64,000 nucleotides of DNA. Origin: Sphaerulina vaccinii. Lineage: Eukaryota > Ascomycota > Dothideomycetes > Mycosphaerellales > Mycosphaerellaceae. Location of the stretch: positions 62,001 through 126,000 of the forward strand of contig JAKUDP010000017.1 in assembly GCA_022570795.1 (NCBI GenBank). The letters run 5' to 3'. Shown one piece after another: positions 44,496 to 55,695 of this stretch (positions within the stretch are counted from its first letter, which is position 1; every line of letters begins with the position of its first letter). Under the pieces are notes generated by a model. That model was given only the letters and a program-made list of their open reading frames with translations, made no database searches and was not told the DNA's origin. The position numbers and the translations under genes are program-made.

Positions 44496-45218
44496 TCAGG
44501 GCTCCCGACGCCGCGCATCCTCGAGTGTCTTCGCAGCGATCTTCTCAGCGAACTCCTCAGCAAGCTGTGACTGCTTCTTGTGCTTTCTCATGATCAACCA
44601 GACCACGAAAGCAATGGCAGAAATCCCCACCACTGGTAGCATGACGCCTGCGACAATCTGCATATTCCTATGAGCGATGGCATTCTGGTGTTCTCTGGCC
44701 TTTGTTAAAGACGTGGAAGTGGCGCTTGGAGCAACTGAGATTTGGCCCACTGTCGCACTGGTTGTGCTGGGTGTGACTGCTGGAAAGTGGAAGTCAGCGC
44801 TGAGCAGTCATATCGCATCGGACTCTCACTCACTTGCTGAGCTTGTTACTGTCGCTTGTGCTTTCTTTTCAAGCTGGCAGTACATGTCGAAAGCCATAAT
44901 CGCACTGGTTGCTTGTGCTTGCGCCGAGCTCAGGACTCCTGTCTCTCCTGCGCACTCGGTCATCACAACATTCGAGATAATCGAGCTCATGCTACTGCTC
45001 TTGTCTGTGCAGAAGCAGCTGTATGAGCTCGACATCCCACATCCTGATGATTGGCCACGCACTATGGTGCTCAGTGGTTGCTGCGCACATGCCGTGAGTT
45101 GGCTGTACTCTGGCACCTGGTTGATCCAGTATTCAGAGGAATCCGCGAAAACAATACCAGTGGTGAAGACCAGCCAGACTATCGACAGCGATCGTGTTCC
45201 TGCTTTGCGGCCAGCCAT
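44496..45218 (-). CDS. CFEM-like single-pass membrane protein
   Basis: Two exons, complement(44496..44779, 44834..45218), join by GTGAGT..TTTCCAG in phase 1 to 222 aa. Order: signal peptide (SLSIVWLVFTTGIVFA), a Cys domain with LTACAQQPLSTIV, GCGMSSSYSCFCTD, MTECAG and FDMYCQL, a Ser/Thr stalk, one TM helix (IVAGVMLPVVGISAIAFVVWL) and a basic cytosolic tail (MRKHKKQ). The arrangement matches CFEM domains, but only six of the usual eight cysteines are present. CFEM proteins bind heme or act at the surface as sensors. The start is ATG 45218; an upstream in-frame extension lacks a signal. Confidence 0.7.
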
Positions 45219-45866
45219 ATCGAATTGATTGTTGGTGTTCAGTGAGGAGTGAAGGACGTAGGAGCGCAGATGGGAAATATGTCGGACTGGCCGAGGCCTC
45301 ACTGCCCCTTTCTCCTAGCATAGAGGTCAGGCTATGCCCGCGGCCTCGTGCGTTTCCTGTCAGCACTAGGGCTGCTCTCCTTTATTCTCTCGGAGCGCCA
45401 TGCGTTTCATCTTGTGTAGCTGGGCGCACCTCAAGACGGTCGACAGCCTATCGACCAACCTCATAGACTCTGATCAGGCAACTCAGCTGAGCACACCTAC
45501 TGGAAGCGCATCAGGCTGTGCTGTCTTGAAGATGCGGACCACATTCCAGGCGGCTAGCGGAAGCCCCGAGCTCGGGATAGGACTTGAGGACTGCTACCCT
45601 TTCATTCTTACCATGTGAAGAGAGCACAGCGTCCCACCACCTCATGCCATGTACGCACAGAAGAAGCCCGATGGAGTTTCGCACCCGAATACAGCTCCAC
45701 ACCGCGCCCTCTTGCCTACGCCCCATGTCGTATAACCACGTCTTCTGCAGTTGATAGGGGTACATAGCCCAATCGCCGGGTATGTCAATGCGGGCCAAGT
45801 CGCGTCACATATCAAGCTTTAAAAGAATTCACGTGTACCTTTGCAACAGCTACACAGAATCACAAG
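45219..45866. other. divergent promoter region
   Basis: It lies between the divergent CFEM-like and GH5 genes and should hold both promoters. No supported gene. Confidence 0.5.
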
Positions 45867-47023
45867 ATGTTTCTCAAGTCACTGAAAATCACTTTTGCTA
45901 TCGCTACCGGCTTCACAGCTCATGTTGCCAACGCAAGCAACTCATGGGCAGGGTCGAACCTCTACTTCCTGCATGCTCTGCCCAGTGAACAGCAAGCAGC
46001 ATATGTCACGACTTTATCATCATGGGGAGTTCAGGTGGTCCGTCTTTGGGGTGTGTCTATCTCTTCATCTGTCAGGCACAATGCTGACGCTTCTCAGTGA
46101 CCGGTACTGGTGATGGCTGCGAGAAGGGCAGCATAACATCCGCGCTACCACAGCTTGAGCCTTCTTCTGTTGGCACTTTCAATGATACCGTTCTCTGTGC
46201 ACTGGACGACACACTGGCTTTACTACACGCACATGGAATCAAAGCTATCATCTCACCACATGACGCAGGTATAGTCAATGGCGCCAATGGATGCGACGTA
46301 TACTGCAACAAATACGGCGACCAAAGTACTTTCTACACTTCTGAATCCGCATGGACTGATTACGCCAATCGCCTGCAAACCATCCTGGACTTCGAATCAC
46401 CCAACTTCGGCGGCAAGAAATGGAGTCAACTCGACGAAGTCATCTTCGCGTTCGACATTCAAAACGAGCCCATGATCAACGCGCTCGACTTGCTCGACCA
46501 GAACGACCCGAATGACTGGCTCTGCGGCCACGCTGGTGCCATGAAAGATCTGATCGGCACATCGTCCAACATCAAGATTGCCACAGGAGGCATCGGAGGC
46601 TCTCATTACTGCTGCGATCATGAATACAATCTCCTCTCGAAGGCACTGTACTGCGATGCCATCGCTATCATGAGCGTTCATGGCTACATGAGCAAAGCCA
46701 GTGACTGGTCCTACTTCGTCACTGGGGATGCCTCTGTTCTTGATGCCGTGAATGGCACAGGCAAGGATGTCATGATTGAGGAGTGGGGAGTCTCCGCTAC
46801 ATCAGAAGATGGCTTCGATACGCAGGTGCAGGTATTCAATGATGCTGGCATACCTTGGCTCTATTGGCAAGTCATACCTGGCCTGGACCAGACTCAATCT
46901 GGACATCCTGATAGTTGTGGGTATGATGGGTACGAGATTGGAGTTGAGAGTGCCAAAGGTGATGTTCAAGGTGCTGTAGCCGCTGCAGAGTCTGCAGTGG
47001 CTGCGCAAGATTGGACAATCTGA
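45867..47023 (+). CDS. secreted GH5-type glycoside hydrolase (mannanase/cellulase-like)
   Basis: Exons 45867-46050 and 46098-47023 join in phase 1 to 369 aa. A signal peptide (MFLKSLKITFAIATGFTAHV) precedes a (beta/alpha)8 barrel. VQVVRLWVTGTGDG is beta-strand 2; IFAFDIQNEPMI carries the acid/base Glu after Asn; MSVHGYMSK has the substrate His; DVMIEEWGVSA carries the nucleophile Glu; and the barrel Trp is in WLYWQVIPG. Such enzymes hydrolyse beta-mannan or beta-glucan outside the cell; substrate cannot be decided here. No carbohydrate-binding module. Catalytic residues are intact. Confidence 0.85.
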
Positions 47024-47121
47024 TGTTGGTCTGGTCTCTTCATATAGGAAAGTGCTGTGGAATCTGCTGCAGCCACACAACACTAGCTTAACTGATGGTA
47101 CTACGATCTCATCTTACTTCT

Positions 47122-49426
47122 TCAGCACATATTCGGCGGACATCCCACACTCGTTCCATGATGGCCCCCTGAGACTTTACAGATCTCCAGGACCGCGTCC
47201 ACGATGCCCGCGATGCTCTCTCCTGTGATCATACCAGCCGCTACTGGCAGCAAATATACCGTATGAGTGCGAGGCCACTTGCGAAGCCAGAGCCACGCTA
47301 TGGTTGAACCGATCATCGTGCCAAATGCAATCTGGAAGCCACCAAGCACCACTCCCAATGCGACCAATAACATGTTCGGGGTCCAGCTTCTCAACCTCAT
47401 CCGCCCAGTTTGTCGAGCACAGAAGCGCAAACATTGCACGCCAACTGTGACTACACCAGCCACAATGCCAAAGATCCAAGACGAACGTGCAATCATCGAG
47501 CCCTTGAAGAACGCAAGAGGTATCATGCCTTTCGTGATCGCTGCAGGCACTCCAAACACACATGAGACGGCACTCGCGTCAAGTATGCATGGGTACGCCT
47601 TCGCATAGACGACAAACATGGCAGGTGCTAGAAAGACTGCTATCACGCATCCCAGCATTTGAGCCAGCCACTGCTGTCGTATGGGGACGTTGAGAAACAT
47701 GCCGATCTTGTAGTCGACTGTGAGTTCCTCAATCTGTGCCCCTGTCATCATAGCGACGGCGCCGCAGATCAACACTTTCATGATCGCCGAATCCCTGGTC
47801 TGGGCTGTCACTGGCAATATAGTAGCTGCCGCTAGAATCTCGACGATGTCTGATACGATTGGACCCCACACCCATCCACTTTGCCCGGCAGATATCACAT
47901 AGATCGGAGCAAGAGCGGCACCAAGGACGAGAACTAGGATGGCCACGCCGACATTGATATTCTGCATGAAGGTCAATCAATGCTGTACTTTAAGCCAAAT
48001 GGCGACGTACCCAGTGAAGACCGAGGATCAAGCATGTACCGATCGTACAGCACAAGGTGAGCAGACTCCATTCCCACGCTCGTACTGCTGATACCGAGCT
48101 TCCATCGTCGTACACCGACTTCTCCGACGACAGGCCACGATTTGAACTATTCAGCGCCGACTTTACACGAGCGCCACTGAGACGTCGCCTTACCGAGGAG
48201 CTGAAGACGCTTGCATACTTTGCTAGGGCACGCCAGTGACAGGCGAGATCAGTCAAACTCGCAGCTGACATTACGATGATCACAGGCCAAAGGATCCTGC
48301 CACAGATAAGCCAAAGCATACATAATCTAGACATCTCAGTCGAGTCGCTTACTCACCAGTACTTTGGCGACGGAGCATGACTGAGGTCTTTGCCCAGGCC
48401 ACCGAAACTTATAGGCTGAGGATGTTCTTTACTATATGGCTTTCCCACAGCAATTCCTCTTTGAACCAGGATCGGTCCAATGACTCCATAGGCGAGGACA
48501 TAGCCCAGCAGCATGGGTCCCGTCGCATTCAAATCAATCATCATTCCGTACCCGATGTAGACTGGCGACCACTCAAAGATAAAGAAGCCCCAATTAAGCA
48601 CATCAACGGCTACACCTTTATACCCGCTCCAAACATAGAACCACCAGAACGTGTACCAAGTCGACAGGATCCCAGGAGCATATTGTTTCACGACCACCCA
48701 TACCAGACTTGCCAGGAATGCCAAAGCCAGTATCGTGAACTGTTTCCGATTTGCACCATTCGTCTTTCCCACATGTAAAGTCCTAATGGCTTGAGCACAT
48801 GCCGTTGCAGAGGGATATACCAGTTCCAAGTCTCTTGCTAGATCGATAATGAAAGGTCTTCGATATATCACAGCGATCTCTGATCCGAACAATCCACACG
48901 CCGCCGTCAAAGTCGCAAAGTGCCAGTAGTACGATTGTACAGATCCAGTCATCGATTCAAGTCGAAACAGCGCGGGCACAGTAGCGATGAACGGTATAGA
49001 CATGCCTCCAGAGGCTGTAGCGATCTATTGAATTAGGCAATGTTCTTTCGGACCAAAGACGGCTCCTATGATTGGTATGAAGTACAATCGGATCGTGAGC
49101 TTGAAGAGGGCGTACCCGATCAGCACAGCGAACATCGTTGCATCGAAGGTCGAGCCTATCTTGAGCCCCAGATAGACGTTTGAGGCATTGACAACGGCGC
49201 CGAGAGACCAGCCTATCAGGATTGCTCCGATAGTGAGAGGTTGTTTCTCGAAGGGAAGGGATGCGTCCGGTGGGAAAGGTCTGTAGAGATCAGTAACGAA
49301 CTGGTCACTTTCGGAATCAGCTGAAGTGTTGGCCTCATGGTCACATGAATGTACGCTTCGCGTGTGGACTTGACCAGTCTTCTCGTTTCGTTCGGTGGTT
49401 TCTGATATACTATCGTGAGACGCCAT
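47122..49426 (-). pseudogene. OPT-family oligopeptide transporter with an in-frame stop
   Basis: Three exons, complement(47122..47961, 48011..48296, 48357..49426), give a 732-codon frame, with one TAG at 49025-49027 at about codon 134. The frame is collinear with the family on both sides: FGPKEHCLIQ, stop, IATASGGMSIP. No GT..AG pair removes the codon cleanly. Other family segments are present: LTIGAILIGWSLGAVVNASN, YWHFATLTAACGLFGSE, a long loop, then ILVLVLGAALAPIYVISA and AMMTGAQIEELTVDYKIG. OPT carriers import oligopeptides, glutathione or siderophore-type compounds. Everything but the stop looks sound, so a recent nonsense mutation, readthrough or a base error are the options. Confidence 0.75.
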
Positions 49427-50038
49427 TTCGTGTCGTGATCTGATATGGATAGGATAAGCGCTGAGCGCAAACATGATGTGTGGAAGACCAAGTTGTATAG
49501 ATGCGCTGAGATCCTGTTGGAGTGTATGCGCGAGCAATACTAACCTTCGGCATATGAAGAAAGGCAGTGTAGACCATGTCTGCAGCAAAGGTATGTTATT
49601 AAGTCTCTTGGCGGCGGCCGCGTATGCGGATCTGTAGCCTATGGTATAAAGTCTGTATCCATGATTGTTGTTCCATACTTGCCCTCGTTCGGCCGTAACT
49701 CAATGTCACTCTTTCTCTTCTGATTGCTTCATGCTCACAACACTTGACTTCATTCTTCCTTCGACGATGGTCCAGCGAAATATCAACTGCGACGACCTAA
49801 GCATAGTCTTGCTTTACAGCTTGTCATGGATAGGCTGCTCCATAACCACATACTTCCCCACTTCGGATGTGGAGAGCCTAGACACAATGCATTGCAGCCC
49901 CCGCGCGAGCATAGTCTCTGCATGCTATGGCCCTCTGCTCTCTCGGGTTTGTCATGACCGCCGAGCACTTTTCCTTCCCTTGCGAAAGCGCGGTGTTTTG
50001 AGTCTTCGGAAGAACCGCCGTATACCGTCGAATACTCC
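49427..50038. other. promoter side of the OPT gene, nothing else seen
   Basis: Only short frames. The frame open upstream of the OPT ATG starts at a non-ATG codon and lacks transporter character, so it is treated as leader. Confidence 0.5.
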
Positions 50039-50677
50039 CTAATGAGTGCGTCCGTCCTTCGCTTCGTCCTTCGCTTCGGTATTCGCTGCGTCTTCCACTT
50101 CGTCCTTCGCTTCGGTCGTCGTACCTGCCTCCTCCTCACGGTTCATGCTCGCTTTTCTGACCTCGATCCACAAGAGTGCCTTGTCGATCAGGGATGTGAT
50201 CTGTCCCAGGATAACCTCCCTCTCCTCTTCAGGATCCCCAATCTCGTCCACAATCTTCTCGATCCGACCACGAACAGAAGGTGGGAAGTCGATTTCGCGT
50301 CTCAAGAAGTCGTCATACTGCAAAGTTAGTAGGTAAGCAAGTATCTCTGATGAGCGCATATGTGTTTCGGCAGGTCTGTGTTTGAGCTTGTTGCCATGGA
50401 ACCTTGTGTACAGGAGAGATATTTGCCATACCATTGCCTCGGCGATCTCCCTCAGCTTCGCAGCGAGAGTGTCGAGTCCCTCATTGAAGGTCGCCCTGGC
50501 ATCAGCTCGGATGAACTTGCAAACCTCGAGAAATGGATGGCGAAGCGGTGTAGCACGCCCGAAGTCGCTGGCGGAGAGATCATCGCGGACGATGAGCTTG
50601 TAAATCTCAATGCGAAGCTCAGCTGGGAGTTTGCGAAAGTGCAGGTCTTTGCGAGCGTTCTCTTCGTTGTCACCCAT
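50039..50677 (-). CDS. F-box-like protein with acidic repetitive tail
   Basis: A frame of 212 codons from ATG 50677. Near the start, FRKLPAELRIEIYKLIV is the degenerate F-box helix common in fungal proteins, followed by LEVCKFIRADARATF. A stretch at 50318-50431 has a donor (GTATGG), branch (ACTAAC) and acceptor (TTTGCAG), is 114 nt and contains no stop. It is probably an intron; removing it gives 174 aa and joins EAM to YDDFLRR. The C-terminus is charged and repetitive (EAKDEVEDAANTEAKDEAKD). It may recruit substrates to an SCF ligase, or may be only F-box-derived. Confidence 0.6.
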   Translation of the reverse strand: MGDNEENARKDLHFRKLPAELRIEIYKLIVRDDLSASDFGRATPLRHPFLEVCKFIRADARATFNEGLDTLAAKLREIAEAMVWQISLLYTRFHGNKLKHRPAETHMRSSEILAYLLTLQYDDFLRREIDFPPSVRGRIEKIVDEIGDPEEEREVILGQITSLIDKALLWIEVRKASMNREEEAGTTTEAKDEVEDAANTEAKDEAKDGRTH

Positions 50678-51090
50678 TGCTCAGATGGAATGTCTTGGTA
50701 GTTGATGTGAATTTGTGTGTGTAATCGCTTGGGCTGTATTGTGTTGGTGTGAATGTAATCGTTTGGTCGAAGATGCAGGAAGAGGTTCGTCGCTAGGTAT
50801 TGCCGCAGGTAGTCGGGTGGTGGATGCCTCGACATAGTGCAACGCATCCTGTCAGCGAGGAAGGAACATCCAACTCATCTCCACCGAGGGTGTCGCCTTT
50901 TGCATGAGAAGACTGCAAGTGAAAGTGCTCCGGATATATAACATAAGAGGACGCCATGCCGAAGTGGGACTGTGATCACGAATGAGAGCGAAACTGTGAT
51001 CACGAATGAGAGCGAAACTGTCTTCTTGCTGGACCAAGCCGAGTCTACCCTCACGCTCCCGCCTCGTGAATCACATCGCTCCTGACCAGC
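50678..51090. other. intergenic with a 24-bp tandem duplication
   Basis: No supported gene. It lies between the F-box-like gene start and the decayed MFS 3' end. The perfect repeat at 50971-51018 is its only structure. Confidence 0.5.
50971..51018. repeat. perfect 24-bp tandem duplication
   Basis: A 24-base unit starting TGTGATCACGAATG and ending AGAGCGAAAC at 50971-50994 is repeated exactly at 50995-51018. Confidence 0.95.
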
Positions 51091-52826
51091 TTACAAGATA
51101 TACCGAAAGTTCTTCTGTTCGCGATCCGTGAGATCAAGGAAAGCATCATCGTTGTCTGGAGCTGAAGCGATTGCACTTCCGTGCTCCTTTGCTTGCGCCT
51201 TGTCCCGGGCGACGATTCTCCCAGATGTTGACGAATCTGATCAGAAGTAACAGTCCGGCAGCAGCACCATACCTATAACATGATCAGCGAGTCGTCGCTA
51301 TACTTAGCGTGGATATACTGACATAACAGCGACCATCAATTTGCCATGAAGGTAGTCCGGAGCATCGCTTGCACGGAACGTCTGAGGACCGATCCAATTG
51401 CCAGCACCATAGGCGAGGATTTGTAGACCGTTCACTGTGATTTTCTTGGTGTAGCCGACAGTGTTGTTCGAGATCATGCTAACTCATGTCAGTGGAGGTG
51501 TTACGCCAGCGACTATGGAATGATGGAACTTACACCATGACCAAACCCCAAGAAGCTCCGGCACATGATATGAAGTAGTACCCGACAAGCAGAGCTGGGG
51601 CAGCAGATTGCGGAATAGTGATCATCATGATACCTCCAATCATGGGAATGAGGATAGCACAGATCGCAGGTATACTTCGATCCACAAAGCGATCCGAGAG
51701 ATATGCAAAACCAAGCTTGCAGACGATGTCAACGAAGCCGCCAGGCATCTGCAGTAGAAGTGCCAAGCGATCGCCAAAGCCGAAAGACTTGATGATGAGA
51801 GATCCAAATGTGGTGATGCCACCATTCGGAATATTCATCAGTAATGAGAACAGAACGTATAGGTATGTGCGAGTATCCTTGAATGCTTCGCCAAACTGTT
51901 TCCAGTTCCATGCACGGTTGCCCATGATACCTTGAAAGTTGCCTCGGATGCGCTCAATGGCTATAGAGCGTTCTCTGGGGTTGAGGAAGCGGGCAGTAGC
52001 TTGGGATTGTCGGGCATGTGGAATACGAGGATGATCCCGGTAATGACTGTCAACAAGCCAAGAAGAATGAACAAAATTCGCCAAGTCTCGATAGCGGCTC
52101 CAGTTGCACCCGACAGACCATATGCTAATGGCGCCATGATCAAGGTGGCGATGCCGTTCCAGCATAACCAGGCATTCATGCGTTTGGCTTGTTCGTTGCG
52201 TTTGTACCAGATGCTGACGAAGAGGACGAACGCTGGGGTAACAGTGGCTTCGAGAGCACCGAGAAAGAAACGCAGAGCCAGAAGGCCAGCGTAGTTGAAG
52301 GCTGCGGCGTGGCACGTGAGCACGACGCCCCATAACGCGATCGTGATAGAGGTGTATTTGCCAAGAGGCAGACGTCGAAGGAGGTACGTGGTAGGGAACT
52401 CCTAGCAGATATAGCCGGCATAGAATATAGAGGATATCTTGGTTCCGCGTCAGTACAGTGGTTCCCGGTCCTGCGTATGTGATGTACTCACCAACTGTAT
52501 TGCTGTGACTTCGAGTCTAAGTGCACATCCGTCCGCAGTCCCATGACACTCGCATAGTTAAGACTGGTCTTGTCTGCAAATTGGATCATGTACACCCACA
52601 TGAGCATTGGGAGCAGCCATCGATCAATCTTTCGCAGAACCTGCTTGCCCTCTGCGGGCGTAAACTCGACACGCTCATGTCTTGCGATGAGTGTGGCGGG
52701 ATCGACCACTTTCGACAGCTCTTTCAGCTCGCCCACTTGGTATGACACCGATTGTTTGAGCTGGTCCTGGTTCTCCATGTCCTTGAGGGGTGCAAACTTC
52801 TGGTCGTCACTCTTGTGGTCAGCCAT
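51091..52826 (-). pseudogene. decayed MFS transporter (allantoate permease/Dal5-like anion:cation symporter)
   Basis: From ATG 52826 the frame reads a normal N-terminus and TM1 (VLRKIDRWLLPMLMWVYMIQ, FADKTSLNYASVMGL). Four lesions follow. The first intron acceptor has lost a base, so the Trp codon expected after QQYS cannot be rebuilt. An in-frame TAG lies at 52402-52404, inside SIFYAGYIC..EFPTTYLLRR. A frameshift at about 51990-52005 lies between HMPDNPKL and RFLNPRERSIAIERIRG. A second frameshift, one extra C at about 51205-51210, precedes the natural tail (DNDDAFLDLTDREQKNF). Segments such as GASWGLVMV, NNTVGYTKK and WIGPQTFRASDAP place it in the Dal5-type group, which imports organic anions or vitamins. 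Confidence 0.8.
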
Positions 52827-53132
52827 GGTGATGGCGCTGGTGTAATTGAGTAGATGATGAGAGTGTGGCAAGTTGGCATATGCCCAAGTCGTACAGTGTT
52901 GTCCACATCATAGCGTGATGGAGCATCTCTAGATGTATGTTGTCCAGGCTTATGGGCACAAGATAAGGTAGATGTGGTGTTGGTGGTGCTCTGACATGCC
53001 GGCCTAGATTCGTTTCTCGTACATGTGGAGCGCCACCAAGTCCCTGACTAGCCTTGAATTGCTTGGCTATGTGCTGAATAGGTGCTGTGTCCTGACTAGG
53101 AATGTCCTGACTAAAAATGTCTTGACTAGGCA
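52827..53132. other. short divergent-looking spacer, nothing seen
   Basis: About 300 bp between the MFS start and the transcription factor 3' end, both on the minus strand. It must hold the MFS promoter. A short AGGAATGTCCTGACTA-type phrase recurs imperfectly three times at about 53075-53130. Confidence 0.4.
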
Positions 53133-55336
53133 CTAACAGGATCCCATGCCAGTAGTGGAAGCGGCCAGGATATCTCCAACTTCTCGCAATATGCCACGTG
53201 TAGCTTGACCTACCGGCGTGAGAGTAGATGCAAAAGTGTCTGCCATGTGCAATAGAAAGGCTGCTTCGAACGCCCGCGGATCTTCGAAGCCTGGAAGTCC
53301 AGGACGGTGTGCGAAATGCTGTCTGGTTTTCTCGAACACCAACGAGGACATCACACTTGCAGGACTGATATCGTGTTTCGGCGAGCCACTGGCACTCTTG
53401 AGCTCCATCTCTGTGATGGCACGTCGCAGTGTTCGCCAGAGAAGCAAGAGTATGCGGAAGCCTAGAGTGGTCATCCATGGAGCAGGACGAGTCGCGTGGT
53501 CCTTGCACGAAGATATGATTTCTGCGAAAGCCTTCAGCAAGTCGTCCCAAGCCGTCATCGAAGCGTCTTCGCCAAATCTTCGACGACGCGATGTCACAGC
53601 CCGCCGTGTCGCCACTGTTGTACCCAGGATGAGATGCGAAGATGTGGCCAGTCCAGCTGTGAGCGAGTTGTCGACGATGCCAGAAAGAAGCAGGTCGTCT
53701 GGCTCGCATAGGCCGAGTCGTGCATTCCAGCAGCTCAAGCGAAGCAGACGGTGGACCTGATCATTGCCTGCTTCCATTTTGTCGAGAATGCTGAGAAGAG
53801 CTGTGATAGCAGCATTGATGGGTCTGTTCTGTTCAGGTGCAAGAGCATGATATGCAGAAGGATCGGGCAATACCGGTGGCATCTGATAGTAGACGTATGT
53901 GAAGTCCCGGATCAAGGTTTCGATGTTAGAGAGTATACATATTGCTGCAAATGGACAAGCAATGAGTCGGCTCAAAATGTGGCTAGGAGGGCTACCATTC
54001 ATCAGTGCCTGGGTGACGTGAGCAACCGTGTTTACTTCTGCTTGGCGTCAGCAACGACGAGGCTGTACGAAGTATGTGTAGTCCTACCTCCACTGTTCAT
54101 GGTGCCCGGCAGTGATATATGTCCTCGCTGTAGCTGCTCCTGTACAGCTATCAGCCAGTCATTTGCACTAGGCGCTTCCCAGAGTCTCCGAGATGGAGGC
54201 ATATCCCAACTCAGCTCAGTGGCCGGCACCAGAGTACGAGTATTGCAGGTTGCAGCTATGTGTTGGCTTATGAGACCAAGCGCCCAAATACACATGCGAA
54301 AGGATTCTTGCAAAGCAAATGTTGCCCATGCCTGATCAAGCTCCTCGCTTGACCATGCAGCTGAGCGAGGTATCGTGCTGGTCCATAGCTCAGCTGTGTT
54401 TGCGAAAAGTGTAAGGTGCTGGTTCATCAGGCACAATGATCTCAAATCACGAACTAAGGATTGTAAGAGATTCCAGCAGGCTCCAGATGTATTGCTTTCT
54501 GCGAAGTAGAAGCCATAGACAACGTGCAGTAGACAAGCCTGCAATGTCCACGGTTCGCGAAACATGATGGAGTTGTCTTGCAGGTAGTCTTCGAGATCCT
54601 TCAGTCCGTCTGACCATATTTGGTCACTTGCTCGCTTCGCAGAGGCCATGTCGCGTGAAGGCGCGTAAATACTACCTATGGCGACCACGATCGAGGAAAG
54701 AAGATCGTGCCCGGCTGAAAGCGAAAAGGTAGGTCGATGAATGATTGGTAGAGATGGCTGGAAGTGCGTGAAGTACTGTTGTGCATAGGAAGATGCGATC
54801 CAAGGAGCAACTCCATGCCGAGCCAGTGTCGCAGATCCGAAGGTAAGCGCCGAAGTTACTTGTCCTGGCATCTGCTCTGTGTCTGGCAATGCGTTTGTAA
54901 AGTCATTGTTGACCATGTCTACGTGACCCATATTATCGATATCGTCGGCCACATCCGGTCGCGCAGAGGTGCTCGCAGCTGCAGAACCAGTCTGGCCATC
55001 GTTCTCGGGCGTAGAGAGACCGGTTACAGTGGTATTCTTACGACGCTGCTTTCGAGTATGTAGACCTCGTGCGCAGCGTTGCACATGTCTTTTGAGTACA
55101 TCTCGACGCGAGACAGAAGCATCACATCTTTCACACGCATGAGGTCTTTCTTCTTCTGGTCCTGAAGGATGACCTGAACACGGTGAGTGACTGCACGCCT
55201 CTCAATCCTGGCTGTTCCACCTACGAGAGCGTTGATGTCGATCTAGATTCTCGCGCCTAGTGAAGACATCTGCACAATGTGGACAAGAGACGAAGTCGTA
55301 GGATTGGCCATCGTCCACCGCAAAGGAAGCTGTCCA
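53133..55336 (-). CDS. C2H2 zinc-finger / fungal-specific domain transcription factor, 5' end unresolved
   Basis: Exons, complement(53133..53991, 54036..55173, 55225 upward to about 55336), join in frame through introns of 44 and 51 bp. The first visible exon encodes a C2H2 finger, CPHCADVFTRRENLDRHQRS. The second encodes RPHACERCDASVSRRDVLKR with a C2HC ending. A Ser/Thr linker is followed by the fungal_trans domain: YFTHFQPSLPIIHRPTFSL, WTLQACLLHVVYGFYFAES, LQESFRMCIWALGLISQH, and in the last exon DFTYVYYQMPPVLPD. The open frame reaches a TAG at 55337-55339 preceded by an acceptor-like TGTAG, so the start codon must lie in an unseen upstream exon. It is divergent from the monooxygenase at 55696 and may control it. 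Confidence 0.72.
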
Positions 55337-55695
55337 CTACAGCTGAGAGCTGATGGAGAAGAAAGGTGCCCGAGGAGCGCAGGCACGCCGGAGAGAAGTT
55401 GTCTTCACGCTTTGCCATGGCGGAATCAAGGAACTTTGCGGAGCTCCACCAGAATTTGAAACGCCTCATTGGCCGAATTCGCCCGGGATCGGCTGTATTC
55501 ATGTGGTGGCCAATGCAGACGAAATATGTCTCGTTCAGAAAGCGAGTTGCTGTCGTTGAAGTAGATGGAGTTCGTTCGTTTAGTCGTTCGGTCGTTCGGT
55601 GTTCGAGTTTTAGAGCTACAAGTTCTCCTCTTCGTTCGTTCCTTGAACTTTCAACATCACTTTTCAGATCAGCTAGACAACACATCGGTCTCGCC
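55337..55695. promoter_or_regulatory. shared upstream region of divergent regulator and monooxygenase
   Basis: About 360 bp between the minus-strand transcription factor frame and the plus-strand ATG at 55696. It likely contains the first exon of the regulator and both promoters. A GTTCGTT/GTCGTTCG-type phrase recurs at about 55569-55645; whether it is an operator is unknown. Confidence 0.4.

Noticed and set aside
54036..54064. frameshift in the transcription factor between its two large frames
   Set aside because: A 44-bp intron (54035-53992; GTAAAC donor, GTAG acceptor) joins the frames in phase and removes the apparent break.
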